Shown here: piece after piece, positions 33,764 through 45,589 of the stretch | How positions within the stretch are numbered: the first letter of the stretch is position 1 | Layout of the letters: each line of letters opens with the position of its first letter | Source: Xylocopa sonorina | Lineage: Eukaryota > Arthropoda > Insecta > Hymenoptera > Apidae | DNA length: 64,000 nt | Assembly: GCF_050948175.1 (NCBI RefSeq) | Contig: NC_135198.1 | Coordinates: 5,965,001-6,029,000 of the forward strand | Reading direction: 5' to 3' | Notes under the pieces: generated by a model | What the model saw: the letters and a program-made list of their open reading frames with translations, nothing else | The model's database searches: none | Told to the model about the DNA's origin: nothing | Made by a program: the position numbers and the translations under genes

Positions 33764-36700
33764 ATGACCGTGTTCAATTTAAAAAAACTGCTCAAGAGCA
33801 GGGTACCCGTTTTAAAATGGTTACCCCTGTACAGGATGAGCGACGCGCTGGGTGACCTAGTTGCTGGACTGACGGTTGGCCTGACCCTGATACCACAGGT
33901 ACTTTCCAAGGCTCATGATTTTTTTTTTTTATTCGAGTGAAACGTATCGTCGAATACGGTACGACGTTAATTGAATTTCATTTCGACGAGTTTTCGCGTT
34001 TGGCGCGTAAATATGATTGCAGGCGATCGCGTACGCTGGACTGGCAGGTTTGCCGCCGCAATATGGTCTTTACAGCGCGTTCGCTGGCAGTTTCGTTTAC
34101 ATAATTTTTGGTACCTGTCGAGAAGTCAATATTGGTCCAACCGCGTTGATCTCGTTGCTGACGTACACGTACGCGAGGTAAGGCCCTATACACGTCCTCG
34201 TTCATGCTCAAGTTCGCAGAACTTGCACCCGTCAATAGACGACCCGGTAATTGAATTTGCGATGCAGAAAGACGAGCAATTGCCGCTGTTCCTTATATGA
34301 TTTAATAGCGGTTGAAAGAGTGTTCGAAAAGGGTGAACAGTTCTCAAGTATTCTATGCACAGACTCGTACACGTTGATTCTCTTCGAATTGTATTAATCC
34401 ATCAGGATTCGCACCGTGAGACTTTCTCTTCATTTCAATTTCATTTCATTCAAATAATTATGTATAAATTGAAAATGATACAAGGGATGCTTTCATATGG
34501 CAATTCTTGCATTATGATAAAAGCGCGAGTACTTGGCTCAGATTAGTCAACCTAAGAAATTATCCATCCTAATCATTTTACAATCTCCTCTATTGTATGA
34601 ACGATTAGCGTTCGAGGGTGTTCCTTTCAGTAGATTTTATCGTATTCTTAAACTTATTTTTCTTCAATCTAAATTCTACAAGTTCCAACGTTGCACGGTT
34701 GTTCATTCATTTCGCTGGTGTTCCAGAGGTATTCCCGAATACGCTATACTCCTGTGCTTCTTGTCAGGATGCGTTACAGTCATCTTTGGAATCCTCCGAT
34801 TGGGATTCCTGGTCGACTTCGTTTCCGTGCCAGTCGTTACTGGGTTCACGTCAGCAGCTAGTCTCATTATCGCCTGTAGCCAAATCAAGGGTTTGCTGGG
34901 TTTGCAAACGCACGGGGAGAGTTTCATCGAGATTTGGAGGGAGCTAGTCAACAACATCAACCAGACCAGGATCCCTGACCTGATCTTGTCTTGCTGCTGC
35001 ATTCTAATTCTGTTGACCCTGAAGGTAATTCACCACGGATTTTATCGCAAGCAAAACTAGTTCTTACACGCTGTGAATACATATATATATGTAAAAGAAA
35101 TAGAATAGAGAACTAACGGGAAAAGTTAGCTGGCGATATACGTCTAGTTTAATGTTTTCTTCTCGTTCCAGAAACTGAAAGACGTCAAGGTCTCGAGTCA
35201 AATTTTAGCAAAATCGTTCTGGTTCCTGGCGACTAGCAGAAATGCTCTTCTAGTGGTTTTATGCGCGGTGGCGTCGTACATATATGAGAATCAAGGCGGG
35301 ATACCTTTTCTTCTTACAGGTCACATCGAAGCGGGACTGCCCAAACTCGCACCGCCGCCATTTTCAATAAACACTGGCAATCACACCGAAACTTTTCTAG
35401 ACATGTGTAAGAATCTAGGGACCGGTATCGTGGTCGTTCCATTGATCTCCATCATCGGCAACGTAGCCATCGCCAAGGCGTTCTGTAAGTTTCCTTACAG
35501 GATCTACTCTTTGCCCTCGACGTTTGTCTCTCGAACGCTAATTAATTGTTTGTCGAAAGCACGAGGGAAGTCACTCGATGCTACTCAGGAAATGTTAACG
35601 CTGGGTTTGTGCAACATCGTTGGTTCCTTTTTCCATTCCATACCAGTCACTGGTTCCTTTTCGAGGAGCGCCGTGAACAACGCGTCCGGCGTGAGGACAC
35701 CCTTGGGTGGTATCTACACAGGTAATATCATCGATCAGTTACCACGATCGCGAAGAAAACGTGATCCGGCTTAAAAAGACCGACAAGATGCAAATTGAAT
35801 CTCTGTCGCAGGTATACTTGTCATTCTCGCACTGAGCCTGCTAACACCGTACTTCTATTACATCCCAAGAGCGACCCTGAGTTCTGTGATAATTTGCGCG
35901 GTAATATTTATGGTCGAGGTGAAAATTATACTGCCGATTTGGAGATGCAGCAGTGAGTAGAATATAAACAATCGTCACGAAAGGATTAACCTGATAAAAA
36001 AGAAACCGCAATTGAATTTTTATGTAACCTAGTCAGCTTATCCAGGACATTTTAAAAGCGTGTATTTCACGTCTTTTCTTCGTCTGCACGTGTTCAACTT
36101 TTAAATGCACAGAGTTGTCACTTGATAATTTGCCGCGCAGGATGCGAAAACATTTCGAACGAAAGTTAATCGAGCATTCAATTTTAACAAATATTTGGTC
36201 GGATTAAAAATTGAGGTCACAATTATTTTCAGGCGACACTACTGAACATTTTTTCTGTAATTTCTCAAGAAAATCATTTAAATCTTAATATTTCTCATTA
36301 ACTAGTAAATTAGATATGAAAATGTCCAATGATGCCTTCTCTATATATGACTGAATATGAACAAGACACATCCATGTCATAGATTCAATCTTTTGCTCGT
36401 AGTATGTTTAGTTGCTTCCTGCAAAACAAATTTATTTCATTTTAAATATAATTGGCTGCTTCCTATAGCGATATTAGACGAGTACATAATAATGTAGTAT
36501 ATTGTTTTAACATCCATAAGATATCTCTGCTTCGTGGAAAATCCGTGCGAAGAATGTTAGTTAAATGTACTAGCTAAATTTCAGATAATTTAATTCAGAA
36601 ACATGGTTCCAGAACGAGATCTGATTCCAACTCTTACAACCTTCTTCGCATGTTTGTTCGCTGGTGTTGAGTTAGGAATTTTAATAGGAGTGGCGATTGA

Positions 36701-37600
36701 TCTGGCAATATTAATTTATTTCAACGCCAGGCCGACAATATATATCGAATACAGAAATGTAAGTACATAACAATGATTGACGAAGACTGATAGAGAGTGC
36801 TATTTTTTTTTTCTTTTTTTCTTTTTCCTGTTTTAAAAATATCCCTTTATATCACCGCAGACTCCTACGTTAAGTTACATCCTCGTGCGTCCCAGCGCAG
36901 GATTGCTTTTCCCAGCGGTGGACTATCTGAGGATATACCTTCTAGAGAACTTAGAGAATGATCCGTCTAAATTACTGAAAACGTTCAAGAACTCGAAAAT
37001 CGTCGTTCTAGACTGCAAGCACATCGATAAAATTGATTTCACTGCGGTGCAAGTACGAATAATAAATCTTAAATAGAAGACTTCGAATTTGACCTGGATT
37101 TTACTTCTTCGAGTCTTATCTCGTTTCTTTTTTTTTTTCGTATTTTTTATTTTTCTCATTTACTGCAAAAAGATATTATTATGTAGTTAGAAGGATTAGT
37201 ACAGTGGTGGTTTAGCACTATCGAGGTAACGAAGAAAAAATATAACTCGATTGCTCAACAATCGCTCGAAGATGTAAGATCTAGGGCGGATTTGAACACA
37301 TTTCCGTTCGAACTCTTCGATCTTTAACATTTACAGGGATTGAACATGGTGATGAGAGATTTCAAAGAAAAGGATCATTGCTTGATAATGCTACGACCTT
37401 CTAAAGAAATCTTGCGCAGTTTACAATCGCTATCCGAGGAAAAGATTGAAGTAGTCAATAACGACGCCGAACTCGTGGCTACTCTGAAGGAATTAAATAC
37501 GAGCAGAACAGCTGAAGAAACTGGTGCAGAAGTAACAGACCTTACGCATGGGAAAGCTGCTAGTGCTATAAGGGTTGAACTTACGTGTACGAAACTCTGA
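33764..37600 (+). CDS. SLC26 anion transporter, SLC26A11-like (paralogue A)
   Basis: Nine coding exons: 33764-33898, 34023-34177, 34727-35024, 35172-35484, 35560-35721, 35812-35952, 36613-36758, 36861-37052, 37337-37600; all phases agree and the product is 601 aa, the size of human SLC26A11. It is a multi-pass membrane protein with a C-terminal cytosolic STAS domain. Visible family motifs: DLVAGLTVGLTLIPQ, AIAYAGLAGLPPQYGLYSAF, NIGPTAL, GFTSAASLIIACSQIKGLLG, FLLTGHIEAGLP, VPLISIIGNVAIAKAF, LDATQEML, VTGSFSRSAVNNASG, KRDLIP, NARPTIY; STAS core FKNSKIVVLDCKHIDKIDFT. The family exchanges sulfate, chloride and related anions; substrate here is not determined. The start is the first in-frame ATG before the conserved region; an upstream acceptor (TTCCAATTAG) leaves a 5' exon possible. 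For exon 7, the acceptor GGTTCCAG|AACG was chosen because it alone restores SKRDLIP. A paralogue lies 8 kb downstream. Confidence 0.93.
35485..35559 (+). other. 75-bp in-frame, stop-free intron in SLC26 paralogue A
   Basis: Donor T|GTAAGT after AKAF, acceptor CGAAAG|CACGAG. Splicing gives AKAFSRGKSLDATQE, which matches the paralogue and the family. The intron is a multiple of three and has no stop, so retention would insert 25 residues into the membrane domain without breaking the frame. Confidence 0.8.
37187..37225 (+). other. Possible 39-nt cassette exon in the STAS region of paralogue A
   Basis: Between exons 8 and 9 (both phase 0) lies a 39-nt open segment (LEGLVQWWFSTIE) bounded by TATGTAG and GTAACG. 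It would add 13 residues in frame right after the conserved DFTAVQ. The direct join of exon 8 to exon 9 already aligns with paralogue B (FTAVQ|GLNMVMRDF against FTAAK|GIATLIHEF), so the segment is not needed for the normal protein and may be alternative or chance. Confidence 0.25.
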
Positions 37601-37734
37601 AAGAAAACGAAAAATTTAGAGAATAGAAATTAGCAAAAGATATCGATACAATTGGATGTTAGAAAAAATATTTAGAGGAATTCCTACAGATTTCTTTACT
37701 CTTTTTTGTTTTTTTTTCATTTCTTTTTTTTAAT

Positions 37735-37788
37735 ATATATATACATATATATACACACATATATATATATATACATATATATTAGAAA
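37735..37788. repeat. (AT)n/(AC)n microsatellite
   Basis: An alternating TATATACATATATATACACA type run of about 50 bp in the 3' untranslated region or flank of SLC26 paralogue A. Confidence 0.9.
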
Positions 37789-38165
37789 TTGAGTTTTGTA
37801 AGACTATCAACGGTATCGTATAAAATAGTAATGAACATTAACGCATGTTTACGATGTATATATGAATTGTATGAATAATTCGTACAGTTTTGTAACTTTT
37901 TATAAAGATATACGGATCGACCAGCAATATGATATATTATATATGTATATATATATTGTTCATAAGAAATTACTTGCTTTTTCTTCTATTTCAAAAAGTC
38001 TCTACCGACACGTGCATTTCGTAATACAGATGAAAGAATAATACTGTGATTATAAATGCATATCAGAATATGTCGAAAGATTTTATATTAGTATATATAT
38101 ATATAACATCTACCAAATATGGCAAATTTACGTTTTATTTTGTAAAAACTTGTAAGTCCTCGAAA

Positions 38166-38171
38166 AATAAA
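38166..38171 (+). other. Candidate poly(A) signal of SLC26 paralogue A
   Basis: AATAAA 566 bp after the stop codon; another AATAAA-like site follows within 50 bp (around 38213). The Asn-rich gene converges from the other side (its stop is at 39076), so 3' ends may come close or overlap. Confidence 0.35.
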
Positions 38172-39075
38172 CTATATGATATTTCTTAACAATATAAGTA
38201 ATATTTAAACAAAAATAAATTGTTACGCTCGAATATATACCTTATATAAAATTCTTTGTCTCCAAATCATACAAAACGAACTAAAGAAGTAAAGGAAATC
38301 ATGTACTAGCCTTGAGTGAAGAAAATTAAATTATTTAACATTGTCACCAATCAGAGGTATTATAACAGAGGTATTTTAACGTTTTACGTGTACGAATCAC
38401 GAAATTGAATTTAACTGGAAAAGAAACGAACAACTCATTTTAACGCGAACTAAATGCTAAATTGTCGTAATACTTTCGATGATAGGAACTTAAAAAAAAA
38501 AAAAAAGAAAAAGTATTTCTCTCGCGAATTTGCAATTGCCATCCCACGTTTAATTACACGACGCGAAATATCTCGAAACAAGCCAGTTGATTATTGTTTG
38601 AAAAGTACATAGAATCCAAGTAACGAGTAACATCAATTATGCCTATTAATAATGTGGATATAAATATCTGAAAGAAATCTAGAAAATAGATTTGCTACTT
38701 TCACACAGTTACAATAGGGAACGAAACGAACTATCGTGTAATATTTTCGACAAATGGCAGTATCATATAAATTTCTTTTAAAGCTTTACAACTCTGAAAA
38801 CTATCCTCTAATAATGCAAGACATCTAGCACGATGTATGTACGCGATATTGTATCTAGATTAATTTTTAAAAAATTCTGACTTTTACGTTATACATACAT
38901 GTACATATATATATATATAAAGATAACGATGATAAAAACAGATGAAAATTCGTAAGATAAATGTGCAACCATTTTTTTTCTTTTTTTTTTGTACCAGTTA
39001 ACTGCAGTCATCTATCGAAAAACAAGAAATATATCTAAACGTGTATGGGCACTGCTGTTCGCTGTTTCCCCAAGT

Positions 39076-42000
39076 TTACTGATCCATCGTTTTGCGTAAA
39101 CCGCGCCTTACGTTTACCCTAGATGAAAGCTCTTTCGATGGCGCGTAATAAGCTGCGTTCCTTTGATACTGAGGAGCATAGTGTTGCGTGTTAATATTAG
39201 AGTGCACGTAAGGTACAGATTTCATATCTGGTCGTACTGATGGATTCTGAATGTTATCAGTCTTTCGCGGATAATTAACCCCGTAGTACATGCATTCCTT
39301 TGGTGATATTATAGGCGGTACGCATTCAGTATCACTTTTCGATACATCATCCTTCCTATTGTTGGGGTCCGAATTGCTATGGAAAATGGGACACTCCGCT
39401 GTTCGTGGATAACTGGCAGTAGGTTGAGCGCGTGGCGTGTACTTCTGGTTCATTTGCACGTGCATGTTCGAGGGGCCAACTCTTGCGATAGAATCCATCG
39501 TGACTGCATACGAAAACGGTATCATGACTTGAGTAGTATCTTGGGAACAGTTTTGATACTCATTTGGCACTGGAGCCCGATACTGATTAGCTCGCATGTG
39601 TGCGTCCATATTGTTATCCTTCATTCTGCCGATGTTCGGCTTGCAGTTCTGCATATTCCCTATGTAATTGTCAAGTTTTACAGGAACAGAGAAGTTTGAG
39701 GTATTTTCCAAAGGTTGCATCTGCTGGAAATGTTTGTACGGGTTGTTCTGCAGAGACGTCGGCACAGGACAGTTGACAGTGTCCGGCAGAGGATTGTTCG
39801 CTGGTAGTACATGATTAGGATAGGTGTTACAATCTGTGTGCGCTGAATTTTGAAATAATGGCGGTGGATACTGTAATAATGGATTCCAGTTTTGCATGCA
39901 CAACGGTGGAACGAAGAAAAATGGATGCTGCAGATAACCGGTTTGTTGCACGTTGTTGTAATCCATGTTGCACACGTGCCTAAAGTTTTGCACTGGTACG
40001 TTCAAAGGATGCGCGGGATTTATCATGTTTCCAAAAAGAACCATATTTGGAACTGACATGTTCCATTGATTCTGTTGTGTAGCTATAGGATGATTGTGAA
40101 AACCTGGCGGTGGTAGAACTGACGTTTGAGTATTATGCATCAAAATATTATTAGAAGCGTCACTTTGTACAACGTTCTGGTTGTCTACGGTGTAAGAAGA
40201 GGTACTTGGAATTAATACATTTTCAGTGATAATCGTACTGTCAGCGGTTTTCCTTGGTATAGTTTGTGCATTATTATACTGATTTAAATAGATGTTGGAC
40301 ATATTTTGATAGGCATTTCCCATGGGTATAGCTGAATTGCAATTGTTATGCGATAAGCCAGCTTGTGGAGACAATACGTGCGATGTTTGTTCTGATTTTT
40401 GATGTACCATGTCCATTAGATGTAAATCTCGTTCGTTATTTTGAACGGTGATAGCCGTATTACTATATTGAGCATTATTATTATCGAAATAATTCTTATT
40501 TTGTACGTTTTGATGATTTTCCATTTGTTGAGCATTACTTGCGTTCGATGCAATTTGTAAATCGGAATAAAACGAACTTGCTGACAGCTTGTTTTGATGC
40601 GCGAAATTATCAGAGTACGGTGTTATAGAATGATGTGCCACATTGAACTCTTGAACGTTGTCCGAAAATTTGACCGATTTAGTTTCTGAATTACTAGCAC
40701 TCATTTTATTATTGCTATTATTATTATTATTACTAATATCTTCTTGCTCAGTCTTTACAAATTGTACTTCCGTTTCGTTACAAGAAGCTTGCAGAACCTG
40801 TGATTCTTGTGGTGTATGAGTAGATGTATTTATACTTGTGAAATCTTTGGTACTACTCGGAAAAGGTTTTAATGACTTTACAGACTGTACATTATTTACA
40901 GTAATCGATTCTAATGTATCAGTCTTGTTTGTATTACTAGCACCATTACTCGTCTTAGGTGGATATACAGTTACTTTTGAGCCTTCAGATTCAGAACGCA
41001 CTTTTGAATCTACTGGACTATGACTTACTCTATAATCTTTTGTTAAGTTATTATCAGTAACATTCTTTTTGTGGTCGTCCGTTTTGGCTTTTCCGTTTGA
41101 ATCTCTAAAGAACGTCTGAAGAATACCTGAAGATCTCCTATAAATATTAGAATCTTTCCTAAATTTCTGCGTATACGCTTGATCATCTTTAAAATTTCTT
41201 TCAGTGCTGTTCCTTGCATTAGATACATTATGATAATTTCGTTTACACGGGACAGAGCTTGATTTTGTCGAATTTTTTTCACTTATACTGTAACCAGGAA
41301 CATTTGAATTCTTTATATTTTTTCCTGAAGTATTCTGGTTGGATTGTGTATCGCTAATTTGCTTAGTTATTACAGATTGTTGACTTTCATATTTCCTCTT
41401 TGATACGTTTTCAGTTGAGTTAGACATACTATTATTATTATTATTAATATTATTATTATTGTTATTAAGACCAGATGAATTATGAGTGAAACCATCTTCC
41501 TCTGACTTGATGGCATTTTTTGAATACCGCTGTTGTGATTTTATTAGTGGTTTATTTCTATTGTATTGAACATTATGAGATTGAGTACGCATTGCTTGAA
41601 ACTTATGACACTTTCTTATATCGTCTACTATTTCATTACTTTTTCTGTCTGTTTCACTCTTAATCGGTTTCAATTTTGTTGTAACAGATTTAGTTTTTTC
41701 CTCTAATCCTTCTGTAGATGATCTACTCTTATTGCCGCTATCATGAAATGTAGAAAACTGTTGCTTAAAAAACTGTTGCTCCTTCGTTCGTGTCCCCTTA
41801 CCCATAGTTACATTTTTATTAGATGCATTGTCTTTATCATAAATATCAATAAACATTCTAGAAGTCATTCCTACTATCTGTTTTGAATCAGTTGTTCTGA
41901 ACAGTCTGAATCTGTTAGAAGTTGAAGTTACAGTATCTTCATTACTTAAATTCACTAAAACATCGTTAGATTTAGAGTCCTGTTTTAAAGGAGTGCAAGA

Positions 42001-43256
42001 CTCTTTTAAAGAGCTCCCTGTAAGCAGAAAAACATTTTTCATATACACGTACCACAGGGGACTATTTTCAGTATTAGAATCAAGTCCCAAACATAACCCT
42101 TACCTCCCGATTTCTTAATTTTCTGATCGCTTGCTTTTTTAGTACTAAGTTTAGCGGTTGTCTTTTGTACACATTTTTTTGTTTCCACTGGCGATTGACT
42201 TTTAGATTTTGCATTATTATTATTGTTGTCGTGACATTGCTTTGAACTTACTTGATTGTTTATATCGTTATCTGACTTTGACAGGTCAGACATATTATGA
42301 TGAATATTATTCCTGGTCATGCGAAACAATTATAGTACATAAATATATATTGTTATAAGATAGCTGCACAAGCACGTGAATTACCATGTTACATACCATT
42401 CGTTATCGGCTTCATTATGTAATTCTTCAGATGTATCCTTTTCATTTTCGTCGAGCCTAAATTGTTTCAATTGAACTGTAACAATATTCTCCGCCAGAGA
42501 CATACTGATCATCTCTTGGTCGTCCAACTTTTGCACAACTACAGGTGTAGGACTTGAATACAATGTATCGGTTGCATCCACATCGTCATTCCAAACTGTC
42601 TCCATACTTTTTTCAGGTAAATCAACAGTGTTTAAAGACGTTTGATGCGTATCTTTATTTACGATATTATCATCCTCATATATGTTTTTGTTTAAAACTG
42701 AATCAATTGTATCTAATGCAGGACTATTCGAAACATTGTCAGTTGAATCAATTTCTTGTTTCTCATTTGTCCCTTCGTTTATTTTACTTTCTAACGTATC
42801 ATCTGTCACTTCTTTCTTATCTGGTAACGTTTTTGTGCTGCAATATAAAAGTGAGCGCAAAGTATTAGGCGCACATCTCGCACATTAATTCTAAATATTT
42901 CTTTATATGCGCGGAAAACATTAAACATTATAATCACTGCATCACAAAAGATACAATAACCGTATTTAATAATACAATTCTGTATACGTATAACATCGAT
43001 TAACTATGCTTCTAAAAAATTCCTTTAGGTACATTACAGTTTATTATAATATCGACGATGAACAGGACGTATAATAATGTGAAACGATATAAAACCAGAA
43101 TGAACTGAACGAACAAAAATATATCAAATAGATACAAACGTACTGGCTTGGCAACTGAGAATTACTTTTTAACCACTGCAAATTGTGCATCTTGCCGATT
43201 AAAGCCATTTGCTCTACGTCAGATGTTCTTTTTAACTTTGTATCAGTGGTATCCAT
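39076..43256 (-). CDS. Large Asn/Ser-rich disordered protein, unidentified
   Basis: Minus-strand coding exons, in transcript order: 43256-43144, 42837-42397, 42312-42104, 42017-39076 (the last holds 980 codons with the stop). Phases agree at all junctions; the first donor (GCCA|GTACGT) is the least certain and was chosen because only phase 2 fits the next exon. The product is about 1234 aa. The N-terminus is MDTTDTKLKRTSDVEQMALI, followed by GKMHNLQWLKS, the only stretch that looks ordered. The rest is low complexity: acidic Ser/Thr-rich in exon 2, Lys-rich in exon 3, then Asn/Ser-rich with runs of Asn, and a Pro/Asn/Gln/Met-rich part (FFFVPPLCMQNWNPLLQYPP). It ends in a basic tail (VNVRRGLRKTMDQ). 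No membrane segment, signal peptide or known domain is visible. Such proteins often act as scaffolds or RNA-granule components, but no function can be assigned. Confidence 0.85.
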
Positions 43257-45171
43257 TTTGCCTATTACAAATTTAATAACGGAAAACCAAATGTATAGTT
43301 GCTAGAAAGAAATAATATTTCAATACTCGTTACTACATACATAATCAGCGGAAAATTATCGAATAATACAGGAATATCGAGTGGTGTAACCAACGAACAA
43401 CTGGTTTTTTTTCCAGAACAGAAACTAACGGAATCGTACAAAAAAAAAAATTGTACAATGAAATGATTTGTCTAATTGCTCGAGGTAACTACAGACCAAA
43501 GTTCCTAGATTATATTCCCAACGACTCGAGGTACGGAAAAGAATAACGACCGCTCTGCTCTATGGATTCGTATCAAACGCGTTCTATATTTAATCGACAC
43601 GAAACTGGGGAATAGTTCTGACGAATATTTACGACGTAATTGACACCGTGCGAGTACGACGTTCTCGTCGACGGTTTAATCTCGAAACTCGCCGACGATT
43701 TTCAACTAGGATCGGAAATTGTCCAGTTACCGTGTACTCAATTATCCGATGGCAATCGAAACGTTAGACCACGACTTCTCGCAGCAAATGTTTCCCCTCT
43801 ATTTCATTTACGGAGATTAGAAAGAACATCCGACCACCGTAAAAGACGCCATAACACTGATGAACAGGGGAATGCGCAAATGCAAACGAAAGAAAACTAT
43901 TCGAAATTGAATGAGAAAAATATACTTTTCACGTGTCCCCTTCGCCGTGCAGAACTCAGAATAGCGCAACGTCTCGTGAATCGATCGACAATAATCGTTT
44001 GTCGTGAAGAAGATCGATCGTTTTGGGACAACGGCGGATTTTCGAAATCCAAACATCACACCTCTTTATGTACATTTCGAAACATTGGAGATTTATTGGT
44101 GCCGCCCGACGGAACAACAGCCCTAACTCGTTCGACCTAAATTACCGACTGCGGCAAAAATCCGATCCCCCTATTGACAAACGCGTGAACTGCACTTTCA
44201 CTTGACCATCTCAAACGAGATGCCGATTCCCTGCGTTCAGTTTATAGTGAGATCGTGTCCGGGGTGTCCGTCGACAGCATTGTTCTGGTTGGTGCAACGA
44301 TGAAGTAGCATCGTTGGTTCCATCGTTCGTAGACACGCACGATTTAATATCAAAGGGCAGGATATCGTGCTAGATGGCAGGCAGCAATAGGTTATACTCG
44401 TTCCGTGATCAATATTTCCGTGAGAAAGATTACACGCATAAACCATGAAGTCCTTTTATAATAACTGATGGTATGTCCTTTGCGCTTGAACGAAAGTAGG
44501 TACCCGCACGTCACCGTACTTGTACTACTTAATTCTTATGCATTTCCTGCCCAACGACCGTGTTGAAATTAAATTATAACACTTGAAGTTTATTGCTCGT
44601 TAATCGTAAGTGTAAAAACTTCATTCGTACGGCCATGTAACAATTTTTAACGCCTCTGCATACTCGCAACACGGACGACGATGGAAAGGGTCAAGTAGTT
44701 ATGGCCCTTTAATAAAGCCGGTCGTGTCGAACGGCACGTTGTGAAATAATATATTACAAGAGTCGAAATGATCAATGATACGCGAACCACTTAAAAAAGA
44801 GTGGACCTTGAATTGTAGCTTTGAACGTTGATTAAATAGTATGCGTATTTATCTAGTCTGTTATGCAGTCGTTGGGCAATTAATTGACATAACTGTTAAA
44901 ATATTTTTTAACCGTAACGTGTCGTCTGATCCTTATAGTTATTACTATAAAAATATAGATGCGCCAGAAAAGAATGGAATACTTTTGTAGTAAAATAAAA
45001 ACGCGTTTGTAATATTATTTTCGATTTATAACTTTCTTTTTTAACGATTACTCTGCCACTGTAATATATATATGTAATTTTTACGTCGTTACTGATAAAT
45101 TTATTTTTATGCAGCCTTAACATTATCGCATTTCTTTAAACCATTGAGATTATTCACTTACTTTAGATTCA
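43257..45171. other. Upstream region of the Asn-rich gene, no gene seen
   Basis: The first kilobase upstream of the minus-strand start is richer in CpG (about 43.5-44.5 kb) and probably contains its promoter. A plus-strand open frame at 43640-44140 (166 codons) overlaps a minus-strand frame, has no motif and no splice context, and I treat it as chance. Confidence 0.4.
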
Positions 45172-45407
45172 TTAAGAATTAGTATTGTTGGCGGCGATAT
45201 GCACAAAAAGTATGAAGGCTAGCAACGATTTTTCCTCCGCCAGGCGTGAGATAATTTTCGCTCTGTATCTGGGTATATAAGCAACCGTAAGGCCTTCGAT
45301 TTCTTTCAGTTTCTCACTATATCGTGAAATGTGAACAGCGTAAATTTGAATTGGAGTCCTTTCCTCTTGAATTACGATATCGCGACACATGATAGCACGG
45401 TGACCAT
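45172..45407 (-). CDS. Possible small coding exon antisense to the promoter of SLC26 paralogue B (weak)
   Basis: On the minus strand an acceptor (TTATTTCAG) at 45408 leads into an open frame GHRAIMCRDIVIQEERTPIQ that continues with SRYSEKLKEIEGLTVAYIPR and a hydrophobic end (LLAFILFVHIAANNTNS, stop). The mix of charged and hydrophobic residues looks more protein-like than most frames in this area, and it could start at the internal ATG (45390). I do not recognise it, and an upstream exon would have to lie inside the transporter gene. Chance is a real alternative. Confidence 0.25.
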
Positions 45408-45479
45408 CTGAAATAAATAAGTGCGCGTGAGAAGTTGCGCTTCGGTGAAAGTATCAACTTTCACAGGTAAAATAACGCG

Positions 45480-45499
45480 CTTTTTTTTTTTTTTTTTTG
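45480..45499. repeat. Poly-T tract of about 18 bp
   Basis: Homopolymer just upstream of the SLC26 paralogue B start codon, probably within the promoter or 5' untranslated region. Confidence 0.9.
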
Positions 45500-45589
45500 A
45501 GAAAGAAAATCATTGGAAAATGTTACGTCTAACCAGTTCGGAATAACTATTTTCGAATCTTCTGTTCAGTCGAAGGTACTTCATTTATA

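Noticed and set aside
36587..36612. Upstream acceptor (TTAATTCAG) for exon 7 of SLC26 paralogue A
   Set aside because: It does not match the phase of the strong GTGAGT donor at 35953; the acceptor at 36612 does, and it restores the SKRDLIP motif shared with paralogue B.
39379..39699. Plus-strand frame of 106 codons opposite the Asn-rich gene
   Set aside because: Antisense shadow of the large coding exon.
43640..44140. Plus-strand open frame of 166 codons upstream of the Asn-rich gene
   Set aside because: No motif, no splice-bounded structure, and another long frame overlaps it on the opposite strand; CpG-rich promoter-like composition explains it.
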